The position numbers were made by a program, and so were the translations under genes. From an uncultured Collinsella sp. (GTDB lineage: Bacteria > Actinomycetota > Coriobacteriia > Coriobacteriales > Coriobacteriaceae), in contig CAAELJ010000043.1 of NCBI GenBank assembly GCA_900756725.1, positions 1-32,554 of the forward strand: a DNA stretch of 32,554 nt. Direction: 5' to 3'. Under the pieces are notes generated by a model that saw only the letters and a program-made list of their open reading frames with translations, was not told the DNA's origin and did no database searches. Positions 1 to 8,282 of this stretch are shown here, in pieces (within the stretch, counting starts at the first letter, position 1; each line of letters begins with the position of its first letter).

Positions 1-333
1 AGCATAAGGATCCTGGAAGATAAACTGCATCTCACGACGCATGTCCTTGATCTCATGCTTGCTCATCTCGGCAACATCTTTGCCCTGGAAGAACACCTTG
101 CCGGCGGTCGGCTTGGTCAGACGCATGATAGTGCGGCCCGTGGTGGATTTACCGCAACCAGACTCGCCAACCAGACCAAAGGTCTCGCCAGGATAAATCT
201 CAAAAGAGATGTCGTTTACAGCAGAGACGACGCGCTTGGAAAAACGCTTGGCGAACATGCCGGACTCTGCGGGAAACTCCTTGGAGAGGTGCTCGACCTT
301 CAGCAGTGGAGTGCGCTCGTTATTGTCTGCCAT
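1..333 (-). CDS. oppF: Oligopeptide ABC transporter ATP-binding protein OppF (partial, 5' part)
   Basis: Only the first 111 residues are in the window; the gene continues past the left edge. It begins with ATG at 333, directly after the TAA of oppD, so the two are probably translationally coupled. The Walker A motif GESGCGKS lies at about residues 56-63 and the Q-loop FQDP near residue 107, the last feature visible. The signature motif and Walker B lie outside. It would be the second nucleotide-binding subunit of a peptide/nickel-family (PepT) importer, pairing with OppD on the cytoplasmic face of OppB-OppC. The order A-B-C-D-F is the usual one, which supports OppF; the substrate cannot be told from this fragment. 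Confidence 0.9.
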   Translation of the reverse strand, partial: MADNNERTPLLKVEHLSKEFPAESGMFAKRFSKRVVSAVNDISFEIYPGETFGLVGESGCGKSTTGRTIMRLTKPTAGKVFFQGKDVAEMSKHEIKDMRREMQFIFQDPYA

Positions 334-1425
334 TTACGCCTCGCCTCCCTTCTTGGAATCCTTGCGCGTACGGGACGTCTCAGGAGCGTTCTTGAGGAAC
401 TCGGGGTCACTGGAATAGTGGCACGCAGAATAGTGACCGGACTCGGTGACAACGCGCTCAGGGCGCTGCTTGCGGCACTTGTCCGTCGCGTAGGGGCAAC
501 GAGGAGAGAAGACGCAGCCCTCAGGCAGGTTCATGAGCGAAGGCGGGTTGCCGTGAATCGGCGTCAGCGGCTTCTTCTCTTCGATTGCCTGCTCCGGGAT
601 GGAGCGGATAAGACCCCAGGTGTAGGGGTGGCGGCTCTCGTAGAAGATTTCCTCAGCAGTACCGAACTCAACGGGGCGGCCGGCGTACATAACCATGATC
701 TTATCGGCCATATCGGCGACAACACCCAGGTCATGGGTAATCATGATGATGGCGTTGCCGTTCTTCTCCTGCATCTCCTGCATGAGCTCGATAATCTGAG
801 CCTGGATGGTAACGTCCAGGGCAGTCGTGGGCTCGTCGGCAATCAGAATATCGGGATCGCAGGCAAGGGCCATGGCAATCATGACTCGCTGACGCATACC
901 GCCAGAGAACTGGTGCGGATACTCATTGACGCGCTTCTCGGGCTCGGGGATACCCACGAGGTCCAAAAGCTCGGTGGCACGCTTGAGCGCCTCCTGCTTG
1001 GAGTAGCCACGGTGCAGACGAAGACCCTCGCCCACCTGCCTGCCGATCTTATAGACCGGGTTCAAGGAGGTCATAGGATCCTGGAAGATCATCGCGATAT
1101 CGTTGCCGCGAATGTGCTGCATCTCTTCCTCGGTCATTTCGAGGATGGAGCGGCCGCGATAGCGAACGTCACCGCCCTCGATCTTTCCCGGAGGCATCGA
1201 GATGAGGCCCATGATGGTCATGGCGGTCACGGACTTACCGGAGCCGGACTCACCGACGACGCCCAGGGTCTCGCCGCGATCGAGCGTGTAGGAGACACCG
1301 TCGACAGCGCGAACAATGCCATCCTCGGTGTGGAAATACATCTTAAGGTCATCGACCTCGAGCAGATGCTGGCCCTCAGGAACCGGCTGGTCCTTCAGGT
1401 CCACATAGTTCTTGTTCTTCTTCAT
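334..1425 (-). CDS. oppD: Oligopeptide ABC transporter ATP-binding protein OppD
   Basis: The protein has 363 residues, a normal length for OppD/DppD. Walker A GESGSGKS is at 58-65, the Q-loop FQDPMTSLNP near 114, an FSGGMRQR variant of the signature at about 173-180, and Walker B ILIADEPTTALDVT at about 193-206. The C-terminal oligo_HPY region (about 290-340) keeps four cysteines (C304, C310, C317, C335); in OppD proteins of this type these may hold an iron-sulfur cluster. The start ATG at 1425 lies 2 nt after the oppC stop, in an ATAAGG context that doubles as a weak ribosome binding site. It supplies ATP hydrolysis for peptide import together with OppF. OppD and DppD cannot be separated by sequence alone. 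Confidence 0.93.
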   Translation of the reverse strand: MKKNKNYVDLKDQPVPEGQHLLEVDDLKMYFHTEDGIVRAVDGVSYTLDRGETLGVVGESGSGKSVTAMTIMGLISMPPGKIEGGDVRYRGRSILEMTEEEMQHIRGNDIAMIFQDPMTSLNPVYKIGRQVGEGLRLHRGYSKQEALKRATELLDLVGIPEPEKRVNEYPHQFSGGMRQRVMIAMALACDPDILIADEPTTALDVTIQAQIIELMQEMQEKNGNAIIMITHDLGVVADMADKIMVMYAGRPVEFGTAEEIFYESRHPYTWGLIRSIPEQAIEEKKPLTPIHGNPPSLMNLPEGCVFSPRCPYATDKCRKQRPERVVTESGHYSACHYSSDPEFLKNAPETSRTRKDSKKGGEA

Positions 1426-1427
1426 CC

Positions 1428-2363
1428 TTATGCGTCCTTCATCTTGACGTCGAGGGCGTCGCGCAGACCGTCACCCAGCAGGGTGAAGGCGAGCACCGTC
1501 GAGAGAATTGCCAGACCGGGCATGATCATCATCCAGGGAGCGGTCAGAAGATACTGCTGACCGTCCTGAATCATGGAGCCCCACGAAGGCGTAGGCGGAA
1601 TAACGCCCATGCCGAGGAAGGACAGAGCGGACTCGGTCAGAATGGCGCCACCAATGTTCATGGTCGCGTAGACCACGATGGAGGCGACGGAGTTCGGGAA
1701 GATGTGACGCACGACGATACGAGCATCAGATGCACCCATCGCGCGCGCTGCATCAACATAGTCGTTTTCCTTGACCGTCAAGATTGCAGAGCGGAAGACG
1801 CGCGCAATCGAAGGCCAGCCAAGAATGCCGATGGCGATAAAGACGTTCTGAAGACCACGGCCGATAACGGCGATCATGGCGACAACGAACAGCACGTACG
1901 GGAACGCCAGGAAGATGTCCGCACAGCGCATGATGATCGTATCCCAAATGCCGCCGTAGAAACCGGCCAGGGCGCCCATGACCAGACCGATCAATGTGGA
2001 GATGGCGGTGGCCATGATACCGACAGAAAGCGAAACGCGTGCACCGTAGATAACGCGGACGAGAATGTCGCGACCGAGGGCATCGGTGCCAAACGGGTGC
2101 TCGGCACACGGAGCCAGTAGCGATGTCTCGGCCATGGTGGTCGAATCGGAAGCCGTCGGCGAACCGAGCCAGGGCTTAGCCCACAGATCTGCGGTCAGGG
2201 CAACCACAACGACGATGATGATCCAGCAGACACCGATAACGGCGAGCTTGTTCTTACGAAGACGCTTAAAAGCGTCGCCCCACAGCGTGCGGGACTTGGC
2301 GGGAGCAGATGCGACCTTGGTGGCGGTAGCCTGCTCCTGAGACTGAGAATCAGTTTCCTGCAT
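1428..2363 (-). CDS. oppC: Oligopeptide ABC transporter permease OppC
   Basis: This 311-residue inner-membrane permease has a hydrophilic N-terminal tail of about 35 residues, a first membrane segment (LAVIGVCWIIIVVVVALTAD), a periplasmic loop with the family motif HPFGTDALGRDILVRVIYGARVS (quoted here only in part: FGTDALGRDI), and the BPD_transp_1 domain. The EAA-type loop that contacts the ATPases reads ARAMGASDARIVVRHIFPNS. A good Shine-Dalgarno, GGGAGG, precedes the ATG. It lies 14 nt downstream of oppB and 2 nt upstream of oppD. It forms the translocation channel with OppB. The FGTD-x-x-GRD signature is specific for the OppC/DppC branch. Confidence 0.92.
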   Translation of the reverse strand: MQETDSQSQEQATATKVASAPAKSRTLWGDAFKRLRKNKLAVIGVCWIIIVVVVALTADLWAKPWLGSPTASDSTTMAETSLLAPCAEHPFGTDALGRDILVRVIYGARVSLSVGIMATAISTLIGLVMGALAGFYGGIWDTIIMRCADIFLAFPYVLFVVAMIAVIGRGLQNVFIAIGILGWPSIARVFRSAILTVKENDYVDAARAMGASDARIVVRHIFPNSVASIVVYATMNIGGAILTESALSFLGMGVIPPTPSWGSMIQDGQQYLLTAPWMMIMPGLAILSTVLAFTLLGDGLRDALDVKMKDA

Positions 2364-2377
2364 GAGACGTACCTCCC

Positions 2378-3415
2378 TTAGGCCTTATCCGACGGACCGC
2401 CAAGGCGGATGCGCGGGTCGAGGAATGCATAGCTAATGTCGACGAGCAGGTTGATCACCATGACGACGACAACGATGAGCGTAACGCCGCCCATAACGAT
2501 GGGCCAGTCACGCATGCTAATGGCGCGATAGACCTCATAGCCGATACCGGGCCAGTTGAAGACCGTCTCGGTCAGGATGGCGCCCGAAAGCATGCCGCCA
2601 AAGTCGACACCAATATAGGTAACGACGGGGATGAGTGCATTCTTAAGCGCATGCTTGACGATGATCGCACGATTGGAGAGACCCTTGGCCTTTGCCGTAC
2701 GGATGTAATCCTGGTTCATGACGTCAAGCAGCTGCGAGCGCATGATGCGCGCAGCATAAGCGGTCGAAACCGAAGCCAGCGTAATGGTCGGAAGCACATA
2801 GTGCATCCAATCCTGATACTGAGAGCTGGAACCGCCGGCACCCGAGATCGGCATGGAGATTGCACCGCCCGTGGCGTCCTTGAGGATGACGCCAAAGAAC
2901 AGCTGCAGCAACATACCGAGCCAGAAGGCCGGGACCGCAACGAGGATCGACGTGGTGAGCGTTACCAAAATATCCCAGAAGGAATAACGCTTTACCGCCG
3001 AAATGATACCCGCACCGATACCCATAATTGCCTCGAGCACGATGGCGCACGCGGCAAGTTTGACCGTATACGGATACTTCTGGGCAAAGATTTCCGTAAC
3101 CGGCAGCTTGCGCTGATACGAATTGCCCAGATCGCCATGAAGCAGGCCGTTCATGTAATACAAGTAACGGTCCACGAGCGACGTTTGAACGGGGTCGCCG
3201 TTCTCGTCAAGGATCGCGTTGCCGTCCTCGTCCGTCTGGACCAGGTGATAGCGAACGCGAAGCTGAAGCTCCACCTCGGGGGACAGAGCCTTGTCTCCAC
3301 CGATCAGCTTGATCGGATCTCCCGGCACGATATTCTGGAGGGCGAACAGAATCAGCGTAACGCCCAAAAACACCGGGATGAACTGAAGCACACGTTTAAC
3401 GATGTACTTACCCAT
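2378..3415 (-). CDS. oppB: Oligopeptide ABC transporter permease OppB
   Basis: This 345-residue permease starts with MGKYIVKRVLQFIPVFLGVT, the typical OppB/DppB opening, followed by the FALQNIVPGDP motif. A periplasmic insertion at about residues 60-80 carries an acidic, self-similar stretch (DEDGNAILDENGDP), which lengthens the first loop compared with classical DppB. The EAA loop reads AKGLSNRAIIVKHALKNALI and precedes the last membrane segments. A GGGGAG Shine-Dalgarno is spaced correctly before the ATG at 3415. A hairpin separates it from oppA upstream (3446-3475), consistent with the binding protein being made in excess over the permeases. Confidence 0.92.
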   Translation of the reverse strand: MGKYIVKRVLQFIPVFLGVTLILFALQNIVPGDPIKLIGGDKALSPEVELQLRVRYHLVQTDEDGNAILDENGDPVQTSLVDRYLYYMNGLLHGDLGNSYQRKLPVTEIFAQKYPYTVKLAACAIVLEAIMGIGAGIISAVKRYSFWDILVTLTTSILVAVPAFWLGMLLQLFFGVILKDATGGAISMPISGAGGSSSQYQDWMHYVLPTITLASVSTAYAARIMRSQLLDVMNQDYIRTAKAKGLSNRAIIVKHALKNALIPVVTYIGVDFGGMLSGAILTETVFNWPGIGYEVYRAISMRDWPIVMGGVTLIVVVVMVINLLVDISYAFLDPRIRLGGPSDKA

Positions 3416-3445
3416 ACCACTCCCCTATCTAGGGATTAACCTAAA

Positions 3446-3475
3446 TGGGATGCCGATCGCCAGACCGGCATCCCA
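3446..3475 (-). terminator. Hairpin between oppA and oppB (partial terminator/processing site)
   Basis: A 10-bp perfect stem (TGGGATGCCG / CGGCATCCCA) with a 10-nt loop lies in the 156-nt gap between oppA and oppB. The downstream side on the minus strand is only moderately U-rich (TTTAGGTTAA). That fits a leaky terminator or mRNA-stabilising hairpin after the binding-protein gene, a common arrangement in ABC importer operons. Confidence 0.6.
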
Positions 3476-3571
3476 AAATTACCATCAGCCAGTTTACCCC
3501 AGGTTAGGGAGAACTGTATGTTTCCCATGAGGTCTACGTAAATACTTGACCCTCACGGAAGCTGCAAACTC

Positions 3572-5248
3572 TTAGGCGAGCTCAGCGGTACCCAGATCGG
3601 CGTGCTTCTGCGGATCGACATAGAGGTGCTTGATGCGATCGGAGCCGGCGACAGTGTGCGTGTAGAACATAATCGGGATGACCGGGCAGTCGGCAGCGAC
3701 CATTGCGTCGGCCTCCTGCATCTTGGCGACGCGCTCCTCATCGTCAACAATAGTACGAGCCTCGTCGACCTTGGCGTCGAACTCGGGGTTGCTGTAACCA
3801 GAGCGGTTGTCGCCACCGAGGGAGTCGGAGTGGAACAGCGGATACAGGAAGTTGTCCATGATCGGGTAGTCGGCAATCCAACCCAGACGACCGAACTGAT
3901 AGTTAAAGTTCTGATACTGCTCGAGCAGGGCAGACCACTCGGGGGTATCGGAGACAGCGGTAACACCAACCTTGGCGAGGTCGCCGATGATGGACTCCAT
4001 GATCTCCTTGTGACCGCCGTCCTGGTTGTAGGAAAGGGTCACGCTAATGCCACGATCGCCGTTAGCGCCAGCGGGAGCAACCTTGTCGAGGTACTCGTTA
4101 GCCTTGTCGACATCGTAGGCGCAGAACTCCCATGCGCCCTCCTTGTAGCCATCGATGCCCGGAGGAACAATGCCGTCGGCAGGGGTACGGGTACCCTTGA
4201 AGATGGTCTTGCAGATGGCCTCACGGTTGATGGCCAGGGAGATACCCCTACGCAGGTCGGCGTTGTTGAACGGCTCGGCCGTGGTGTTGCAGGTCAGATA
4301 GTACGTGGAAGGCTCGGCGCCGAGCAGCATGCGCTCGCCGTCTCCCATGGTGTAGCCGTCCTTGGACACGCCGCGATCCTTCTTGGCGGCATCAATCTGA
4401 GCGACGGGAACGTCGCAGACATCGAGGTTACCCGCCTGGAACTCCTTGTAAGCGGTCTCCATGTCCTTGATGACCTGGAAGTGGATGCCATCGATCTTGG
4501 CCTTGTCGCCATAGTAATCGTCGAACTTCTTGACGTTGATCTCCTGGCCATCCTCCCACTTGCCGTCCATCATGAACGGGCCGTTACCGACCGGGGCAAG
4601 GTAGAAGCTCTTGACATCGGACTCGGCGCACTCGGGAACCGGGGCAAGAGCCGGGTGAGAGGCGACGAAGGGGAAGTCGGCGTAAGCGGAAGCCAGCTTG
4701 ACGACGAGGGTCTCATCGTCGGGGCAGGTAACACCGCTGAGCTCGGTAGCGTTACCGGCAAGCAGATCGTCATAGCCCTCGACCATGGAGAGGTGATAGG
4801 AGACCTCGGAAGGGCCGTACTCGGTAGCGACAGCCGACTTGGTGTTGACCAGACGCTCCCAACCGAGCTTGAAGGACTTGGAGGTAACGTCGTCACCGTT
4901 GTGGAACTTGGCCTTCTTGATCTTGAAGGTAAACTCGGTGGCGTCGTCGTTGGACTCAAAGGACTCGCAAGCCAGCGGAACGATCTCGCCCTTCTCGGCG
5001 TCGTAAGAGGTCAGAGCATCAAAGAGCTGGTACTCGACCTGAGTGCCCTGGTCCTCCTGGACATTGTAGGGGTCGATGCAGACCGGGTTGTTGATGTAGA
5101 AGTTCAGCTTCGAACCGGACTCAGAACCGGAAGCGTCGCCGCCCTTCTTGCCGCATGCGGCAAGAAAAGCCATGGAGCTCGCAGCAAGGGTACCGCCGAC
5201 AAAGGCGCGACGACCCATAACGGGCTGGTGGAACATAGAATCAGCCAT
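3572..5248 (-). CDS. oppA: Oligopeptide-binding lipoprotein OppA (SBP family 5)
   Basis: The start at 5248 (MADSMFHQ) is preferred because an exact AGGAGG lies 5 nt upstream; an earlier in-frame start at 5296 has no such site. The 558-residue product has a lipoprotein signal with an RRAFVGG pair of arginines (Tat-like), a hydrophobic core and the lipobox LAAC with C32 as the lipidated residue. A Gly/Ser-rich linker leads into a family 5 solute-binding domain. It would capture peptides outside the membrane and deliver them to OppBCDF encoded downstream. Stretches typical of the family include GNGPFMMDGKW and NNADLRRGISLAINREAI. The exact ligand cannot be read from sequence. Confidence 0.9.
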   Translation of the reverse strand: MADSMFHQPVMGRRAFVGGTLAASSMAFLAACGKKGGDASGSESGSKLNFYINNPVCIDPYNVQEDQGTQVEYQLFDALTSYDAEKGEIVPLACESFESNDDATEFTFKIKKAKFHNGDDVTSKSFKLGWERLVNTKSAVATEYGPSEVSYHLSMVEGYDDLLAGNATELSGVTCPDDETLVVKLASAYADFPFVASHPALAPVPECAESDVKSFYLAPVGNGPFMMDGKWEDGQEINVKKFDDYYGDKAKIDGIHFQVIKDMETAYKEFQAGNLDVCDVPVAQIDAAKKDRGVSKDGYTMGDGERMLLGAEPSTYYLTCNTTAEPFNNADLRRGISLAINREAICKTIFKGTRTPADGIVPPGIDGYKEGAWEFCAYDVDKANEYLDKVAPAGANGDRGISVTLSYNQDGGHKEIMESIIGDLAKVGVTAVSDTPEWSALLEQYQNFNYQFGRLGWIADYPIMDNFLYPLFHSDSLGGDNRSGYSNPEFDAKVDEARTIVDDEERVAKMQEADAMVAADCPVIPIMFYTHTVAGSDRIKHLYVDPQKHADLGTAELA

Positions 5249-5347
5249 GCCATCCTCCTTATGAGATAGGACAAAGAAATGTTCAGTCGGACACATGTCG
5301 AGACAATCCGATCCGAACCATCAAAACGCCGCCCGTTGCTATGGCTG

Positions 5348-5376
5348 GTTATGCACAACGAACCAACGTTTCGCAA
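5348..5376 (-). promoter_or_regulatory. Candidate promoter for the opp operon
   Basis: On the minus strand TTGCGA (5376-5371) and CATAAC (5353-5348) are separated by 17 nt, each matching 4 of 6 consensus bases for the housekeeping sigma factor. It lies about 100 nt upstream of the oppA start in the 294-nt gap between secG and oppA. The same region has a direct repeat of GTGCATAA near 5346-5353 and 5390-5397, possibly a regulator site. No other gene is visible in this gap. Confidence 0.35.
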
Positions 5377-5490
5377 TACAGTAGCGCATTTTATGCACGA
5401 TTTGGGGCTAATTCCGGTCAACGGTCGAGAATTTCTTTAGTTGGGCGAAGTATGTGGGGATATTTTGGCTCTGTTACAAATATGTAAACA

Positions 5491-5520
5491 AAAAGGGTCC
5501 CGCACTTGCGGAACCCTTTT
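5491..5520 (-). terminator. Rho-independent terminator after secG
   Basis: An inverted repeat AAAAGGGTcCCGC / GCGGaACCCTTTT forms a 13-position stem with one mismatch and a 4-nt loop. It starts 22 nt beyond the secG stop and is followed on the minus strand by a T-rich run (TTTTTGTTTAC). This is a strong intrinsic terminator; its A/T flanks could also act on the opposite strand. Confidence 0.85.
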
Positions 5521-5542
5521 CAAGTATTTATGTGGCTCGTGC

Positions 5543-5797
5543 TTAGTAGCCGACGATACCCTGCGGGAAGAAGAACATGCACAGGACGACACACACGGCA
5601 AAAACGACGGCCATAATTACCGTCAGGCGATCGAGGTTCTGCTCCATGACGCCCGTGGCAGAGCTGGAGTTATACAGCGAGCTAGCGATCATATCCGAAA
5701 CGCCGGTGCCCTTACCAGAGTGCATCAGGACGAGAATCGTCAGCGCCACGGCAGAGACAGCCCAAACGACAAACAGAAGAATCTGAAACGGACCCAT
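5543..5797 (-). CDS. secG: Protein translocase subunit SecG
   Basis: This 84-residue protein has two hydrophobic helices (about 4-25, QILLFVVWAVSAVALTILV, and about 58-78), joined by a short polar loop carrying MHSGKGTGVSDM, which resembles the L-x-x-GKG-x-G loop of SecG. SecG is the small accessory subunit of the SecYEG channel. A clear AAGGAG lies upstream of the ATG. It follows gpmI; secG next to pgk/tpi genes is a recurring arrangement in Gram-positive bacteria. Strong terminators on both sides (5491-5520 and 5903-5926) suggest its own transcript or read-through from the glycolytic genes. Confidence 0.92.
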   Translation of the reverse strand: MGPFQILLFVVWAVSAVALTILVLMHSGKGTGVSDMIASSLYNSSSATGVMEQNLDRLTVIMAVVFAVCVVLCMFFFPQGIVGY

Positions 5798-5902
5798 AGA
5801 TAAGCTCCTTAATAGAACAATTCAAACTCCAGTACTGTACCACAACCCCCAGCACTCCCCCATCAGCCATTTGGTGACGAGGTAGAAATAGCGCAAAAAA
5901 GA

Positions 5903-5926
5903 GGGTTGTCCGGTTGTGGACAACCC
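5903..5926 (-). terminator. Rho-independent terminator after gpmI
   Basis: A perfect 9-bp stem GGGTTGTCC / GGACAACCC with a 6-nt loop is followed on the minus strand by CTCTTTTTTG. It begins 30 nt after the gpmI stop and would end the pgk-tpiA-gpmI transcript before secG. Confidence 0.85.
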
Positions 5927-5955
5927 CCTTACTAGAAAACGGTATTTGTTTTCTA

Positions 5956-7509
5956 TTAGGCCTCGGTGGCGAGTACGCGACCCGTCATCTCGGCGGAAGG
6001 CTCAATACCAGCCATGGTGAGCATAGTCGGAGCGATATCGGAGAGACGGCCGTCCTCGATACCGGTAAGCTGTGCCTTCTCATCAACGATGATGAACGGC
6101 ACGCGGTTGGTGGTGTGAGCCGTGAACGGATGCTTGGAACCGTCGGAAGCGACGTCAAACATGTGATCGGCGTTGCCGTGGTCGGCGGTGATCAGCGCAA
6201 AGCCGCCCTTGGCGAGAATCGCCGGGACAACCTTGGACAGGGCATCGTCAACGGCCTCGACAGCCTTAACGGCAGCGTCGAACACGCCGGTATGGCCAAC
6301 CATGTCGCAGTTTGCGAAGTTCACGATGTAGAAATCAGCGCGATCCTCGTTGATGGCGGCGACAAGCTTCTCAGTAACCTCGGGAGCGCTCATCTCAGGC
6401 TGCAGATCGTAGGTAGCGACCTTGGGGGAAGCGACGAGCACGCGCTCCTCGCCCTCCTTGGGCTCCTCGATGCCGCCGTTGAGGAAGAACGTCACGTGGG
6501 CGTACTTCTCGGTCTCGGCGGTGTGCAGCTGCTTCAGGCCATTGGCGGCGATAACGTCGGCCAGGACGTTCTCGGGGAACGTCTTGGGGAAGGCGACCTC
6601 GACGTCAAACGTCGGGTCGTACTCAGTCATCGTCACAAAGTGCGAAAGCTTGATCTGCTCGCGCTCAAAGCCGTCGAACTCCTTGTCCGTGAACACGCGA
6701 GTCATCTGACGGGCGCGGTCGGGACGGAAGTTGAAGAAGATGGCCGCGTCACCCTCGTGGATGCCCTCGTTGTGGGCAGCAAAGGGCTCGACGAACTCAT
6801 CGCCGCGCGGATCCTTCTCGTAGTAGGCCTTGATACCGGCAACGGGGTCGGTATCGGCATCGGACGCATTGACCATGACATCGTAGGCGCGCTGGATGCG
6901 CTCCCAACGGTTGTCGCGGTCCATGGCCCAATAACGGCCCGAGACGGTGGCAACGCGAGCGTCGCAACCGGTCTCCTCGGAGATCTTGGCCAGGAAGGCG
7001 CAGAACTCACTCATGTAACCGGCACCGGACTGCGGGTCGACGTCGCGGCCGTCCATAAAGGCGTGGACGCGAACGGTCTTGACACCGTGCTCGGCAGCCA
7101 TCTTGACCAGAGCCTCGACGTGGTTCATGTGAGAATGAACACCGCCAGGACTCATAAGGCCCATGAGATGGAGAGTCTTGCCGTCAGCCTTGACATCGTC
7201 CATAGCCTTGACGAAAACCTCGTTCTTGGCGATGGAACCGTCCTTGATGGCATTGTTGATGCGCGAAAGCTCCTGGAACACGATGCGGCCGGCACCGATG
7301 TTGAGGTGACCCACCTCGGAGTTGCCCATCTGACCGTCGGGAAGGCCCACATCCTCGCCCGAAGCACCGAGCGTGGTGTGAGGATACTTCTCGTACAGGC
7401 TATCAAGGAAGGGCGTCTTAGCAGCGGCGACGGCGTTCTCGCCATCGGCCGGAGCCAGGCCACAGCCGTCCATGATGATCAGGAGTGCAGGAAGATGACG
7501 TTGTGCCAT
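5956..7509 (-). CDS. gpmI: 2,3-bisphosphoglycerate-independent phosphoglycerate mutase
   Basis: The 517-residue protein interconverts 3-phosphoglycerate and 2-phosphoglycerate. Its length is typical of the Mn-dependent, alkaline-phosphatase-like iPGM family. The N-terminal metal motif LLIIMDGCGL has its Asp at about 14, the phosphoserine nucleophile lies in MGNSEVGHLN (S64), the substrate-binding stretch HAFMDGRDVDP is present, and the C-terminal metal motif reads ITADHGNADHM. The gene starts 5 nt after the tpiA stop with a TAGGA ribosome binding site overlapping that stop. With gapA, pgk and tpiA it forms a near-complete lower-glycolysis block; enolase and pyruvate kinase are not in the window. 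Confidence 0.97.
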   Translation of the reverse strand: MAQRHLPALLIIMDGCGLAPADGENAVAAAKTPFLDSLYEKYPHTTLGASGEDVGLPDGQMGNSEVGHLNIGAGRIVFQELSRINNAIKDGSIAKNEVFVKAMDDVKADGKTLHLMGLMSPGGVHSHMNHVEALVKMAAEHGVKTVRVHAFMDGRDVDPQSGAGYMSEFCAFLAKISEETGCDARVATVSGRYWAMDRDNRWERIQRAYDVMVNASDADTDPVAGIKAYYEKDPRGDEFVEPFAAHNEGIHEGDAAIFFNFRPDRARQMTRVFTDKEFDGFEREQIKLSHFVTMTEYDPTFDVEVAFPKTFPENVLADVIAANGLKQLHTAETEKYAHVTFFLNGGIEEPKEGEERVLVASPKVATYDLQPEMSAPEVTEKLVAAINEDRADFYIVNFANCDMVGHTGVFDAAVKAVEAVDDALSKVVPAILAKGGFALITADHGNADHMFDVASDGSKHPFTAHTTNRVPFIIVDEKAQLTGIEDGRLSDIAPTMLTMAGIEPSAEMTGRVLATEA

Positions 7510-7514
7510 ATGTC

Positions 7515-8282
7515 CTACTCGCCTGCCTTGACGACCATAGAAGCGAAGTCGACAGCCTTGAGCGAAGCGCCGCCCACGAGGGCGCCGTCGACGTCGGGCT
7601 TGGCGACGAGCTCGGCGATGTTGCCGGGCTTGGCAGAGCCACCATAGAGAACGCGGATGCCGTTAGCGAGCTCCTCGCCGAACATCTCCTTGAGGGTCTC
7701 ACGGATAGCGCCGCAGACCTCCTGAGCGTCCTCGGCGGTAGCGGTCTTGCCGGTGCCGATAGCCCAGATGGGCTCGTAGGCGACGACGACCTGCTTGGGG
7801 CAAGTGATCTCGAGACCCTCGAGACCAGCCTTGACCTGGTTCACGACGTGCTCGACATAGGTGCCGGCCTCGCGGACCTCAAGAGACTCACCGCAGCAGA
7901 AGACGGGAACAAGACCGGCGGCAACGAGGGCCTTGGCCTTCTTGTTCTGATCCTCGTCGGTCTCGTGGAAGTAATCACGACGCTCGGAGTGACCGATGAT
8001 GCAGTAGGTGCAGCCAGCGGACTTGAGCATGTCGCAAGAGGACTCACCGGTGAAGGCACCCTTGGCCTCCCAGTACACGTTCTGTGCACCGAGGGCGATG
8101 GGGGCAGCCTGAATGCGGTCATGAACCGTGGTGATGTCGATGGTCGGAGGGCAGACGAGCACCTCGACGCCAGCCGGAACCTCGGGCAGAGCCTGGGCCA
8201 GCTCGTCGGCGAGCTTGGCAGCCTCGGCGACGTCGTTGTTCATCTTCCAGTTACCAGCGATAAGAAGGGTGCGATTAGGCAT
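7515..8282 (-). CDS. tpiA: Triosephosphate isomerase
   Basis: The chosen ATG at 8282 gives 255 residues starting MPNRTLLIAGNWKMNN, the canonical TIM opening with the catalytic Lys in GNWKMN; a longer reading frame upstream overlaps pgk and has no TIM homology. The catalytic His lies in CIIGHSERR, the catalytic Glu in VVAYEPIWAIGTGK, and the phosphate-binding loops are YGGSAKPGN and ALVGGASLK. The start overlaps the pgk stop by 8 nt, so translation is probably coupled. It interconverts dihydroxyacetone phosphate and glyceraldehyde-3-phosphate. Confidence 0.97.
   Translation of the reverse strand: MPNRTLLIAGNWKMNNDVAEAAKLADELAQALPEVPAGVEVLVCPPTIDITTVHDRIQAAPIALGAQNVYWEAKGAFTGESSCDMLKSAGCTYCIIGHSERRDYFHETDEDQNKKAKALVAAGLVPVFCCGESLEVREAGTYVEHVVNQVKAGLEGLEITCPKQVVVAYEPIWAIGTGKTATAEDAQEVCGAIRETLKEMFGEELANGIRVLYGGSAKPGNIAELVAKPDVDGALVGGASLKAVDFASMVVKAGE

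Noticed and set aside
3602..5269. Long plus-strand frame opposite oppA (and similar ones opposite gpmI, pgk, gapA, satA and uvrC)
   Set aside because: The same GC-rich antisense effect; no motif, no ribosome binding site, and the opposite strand encodes well-known proteins.
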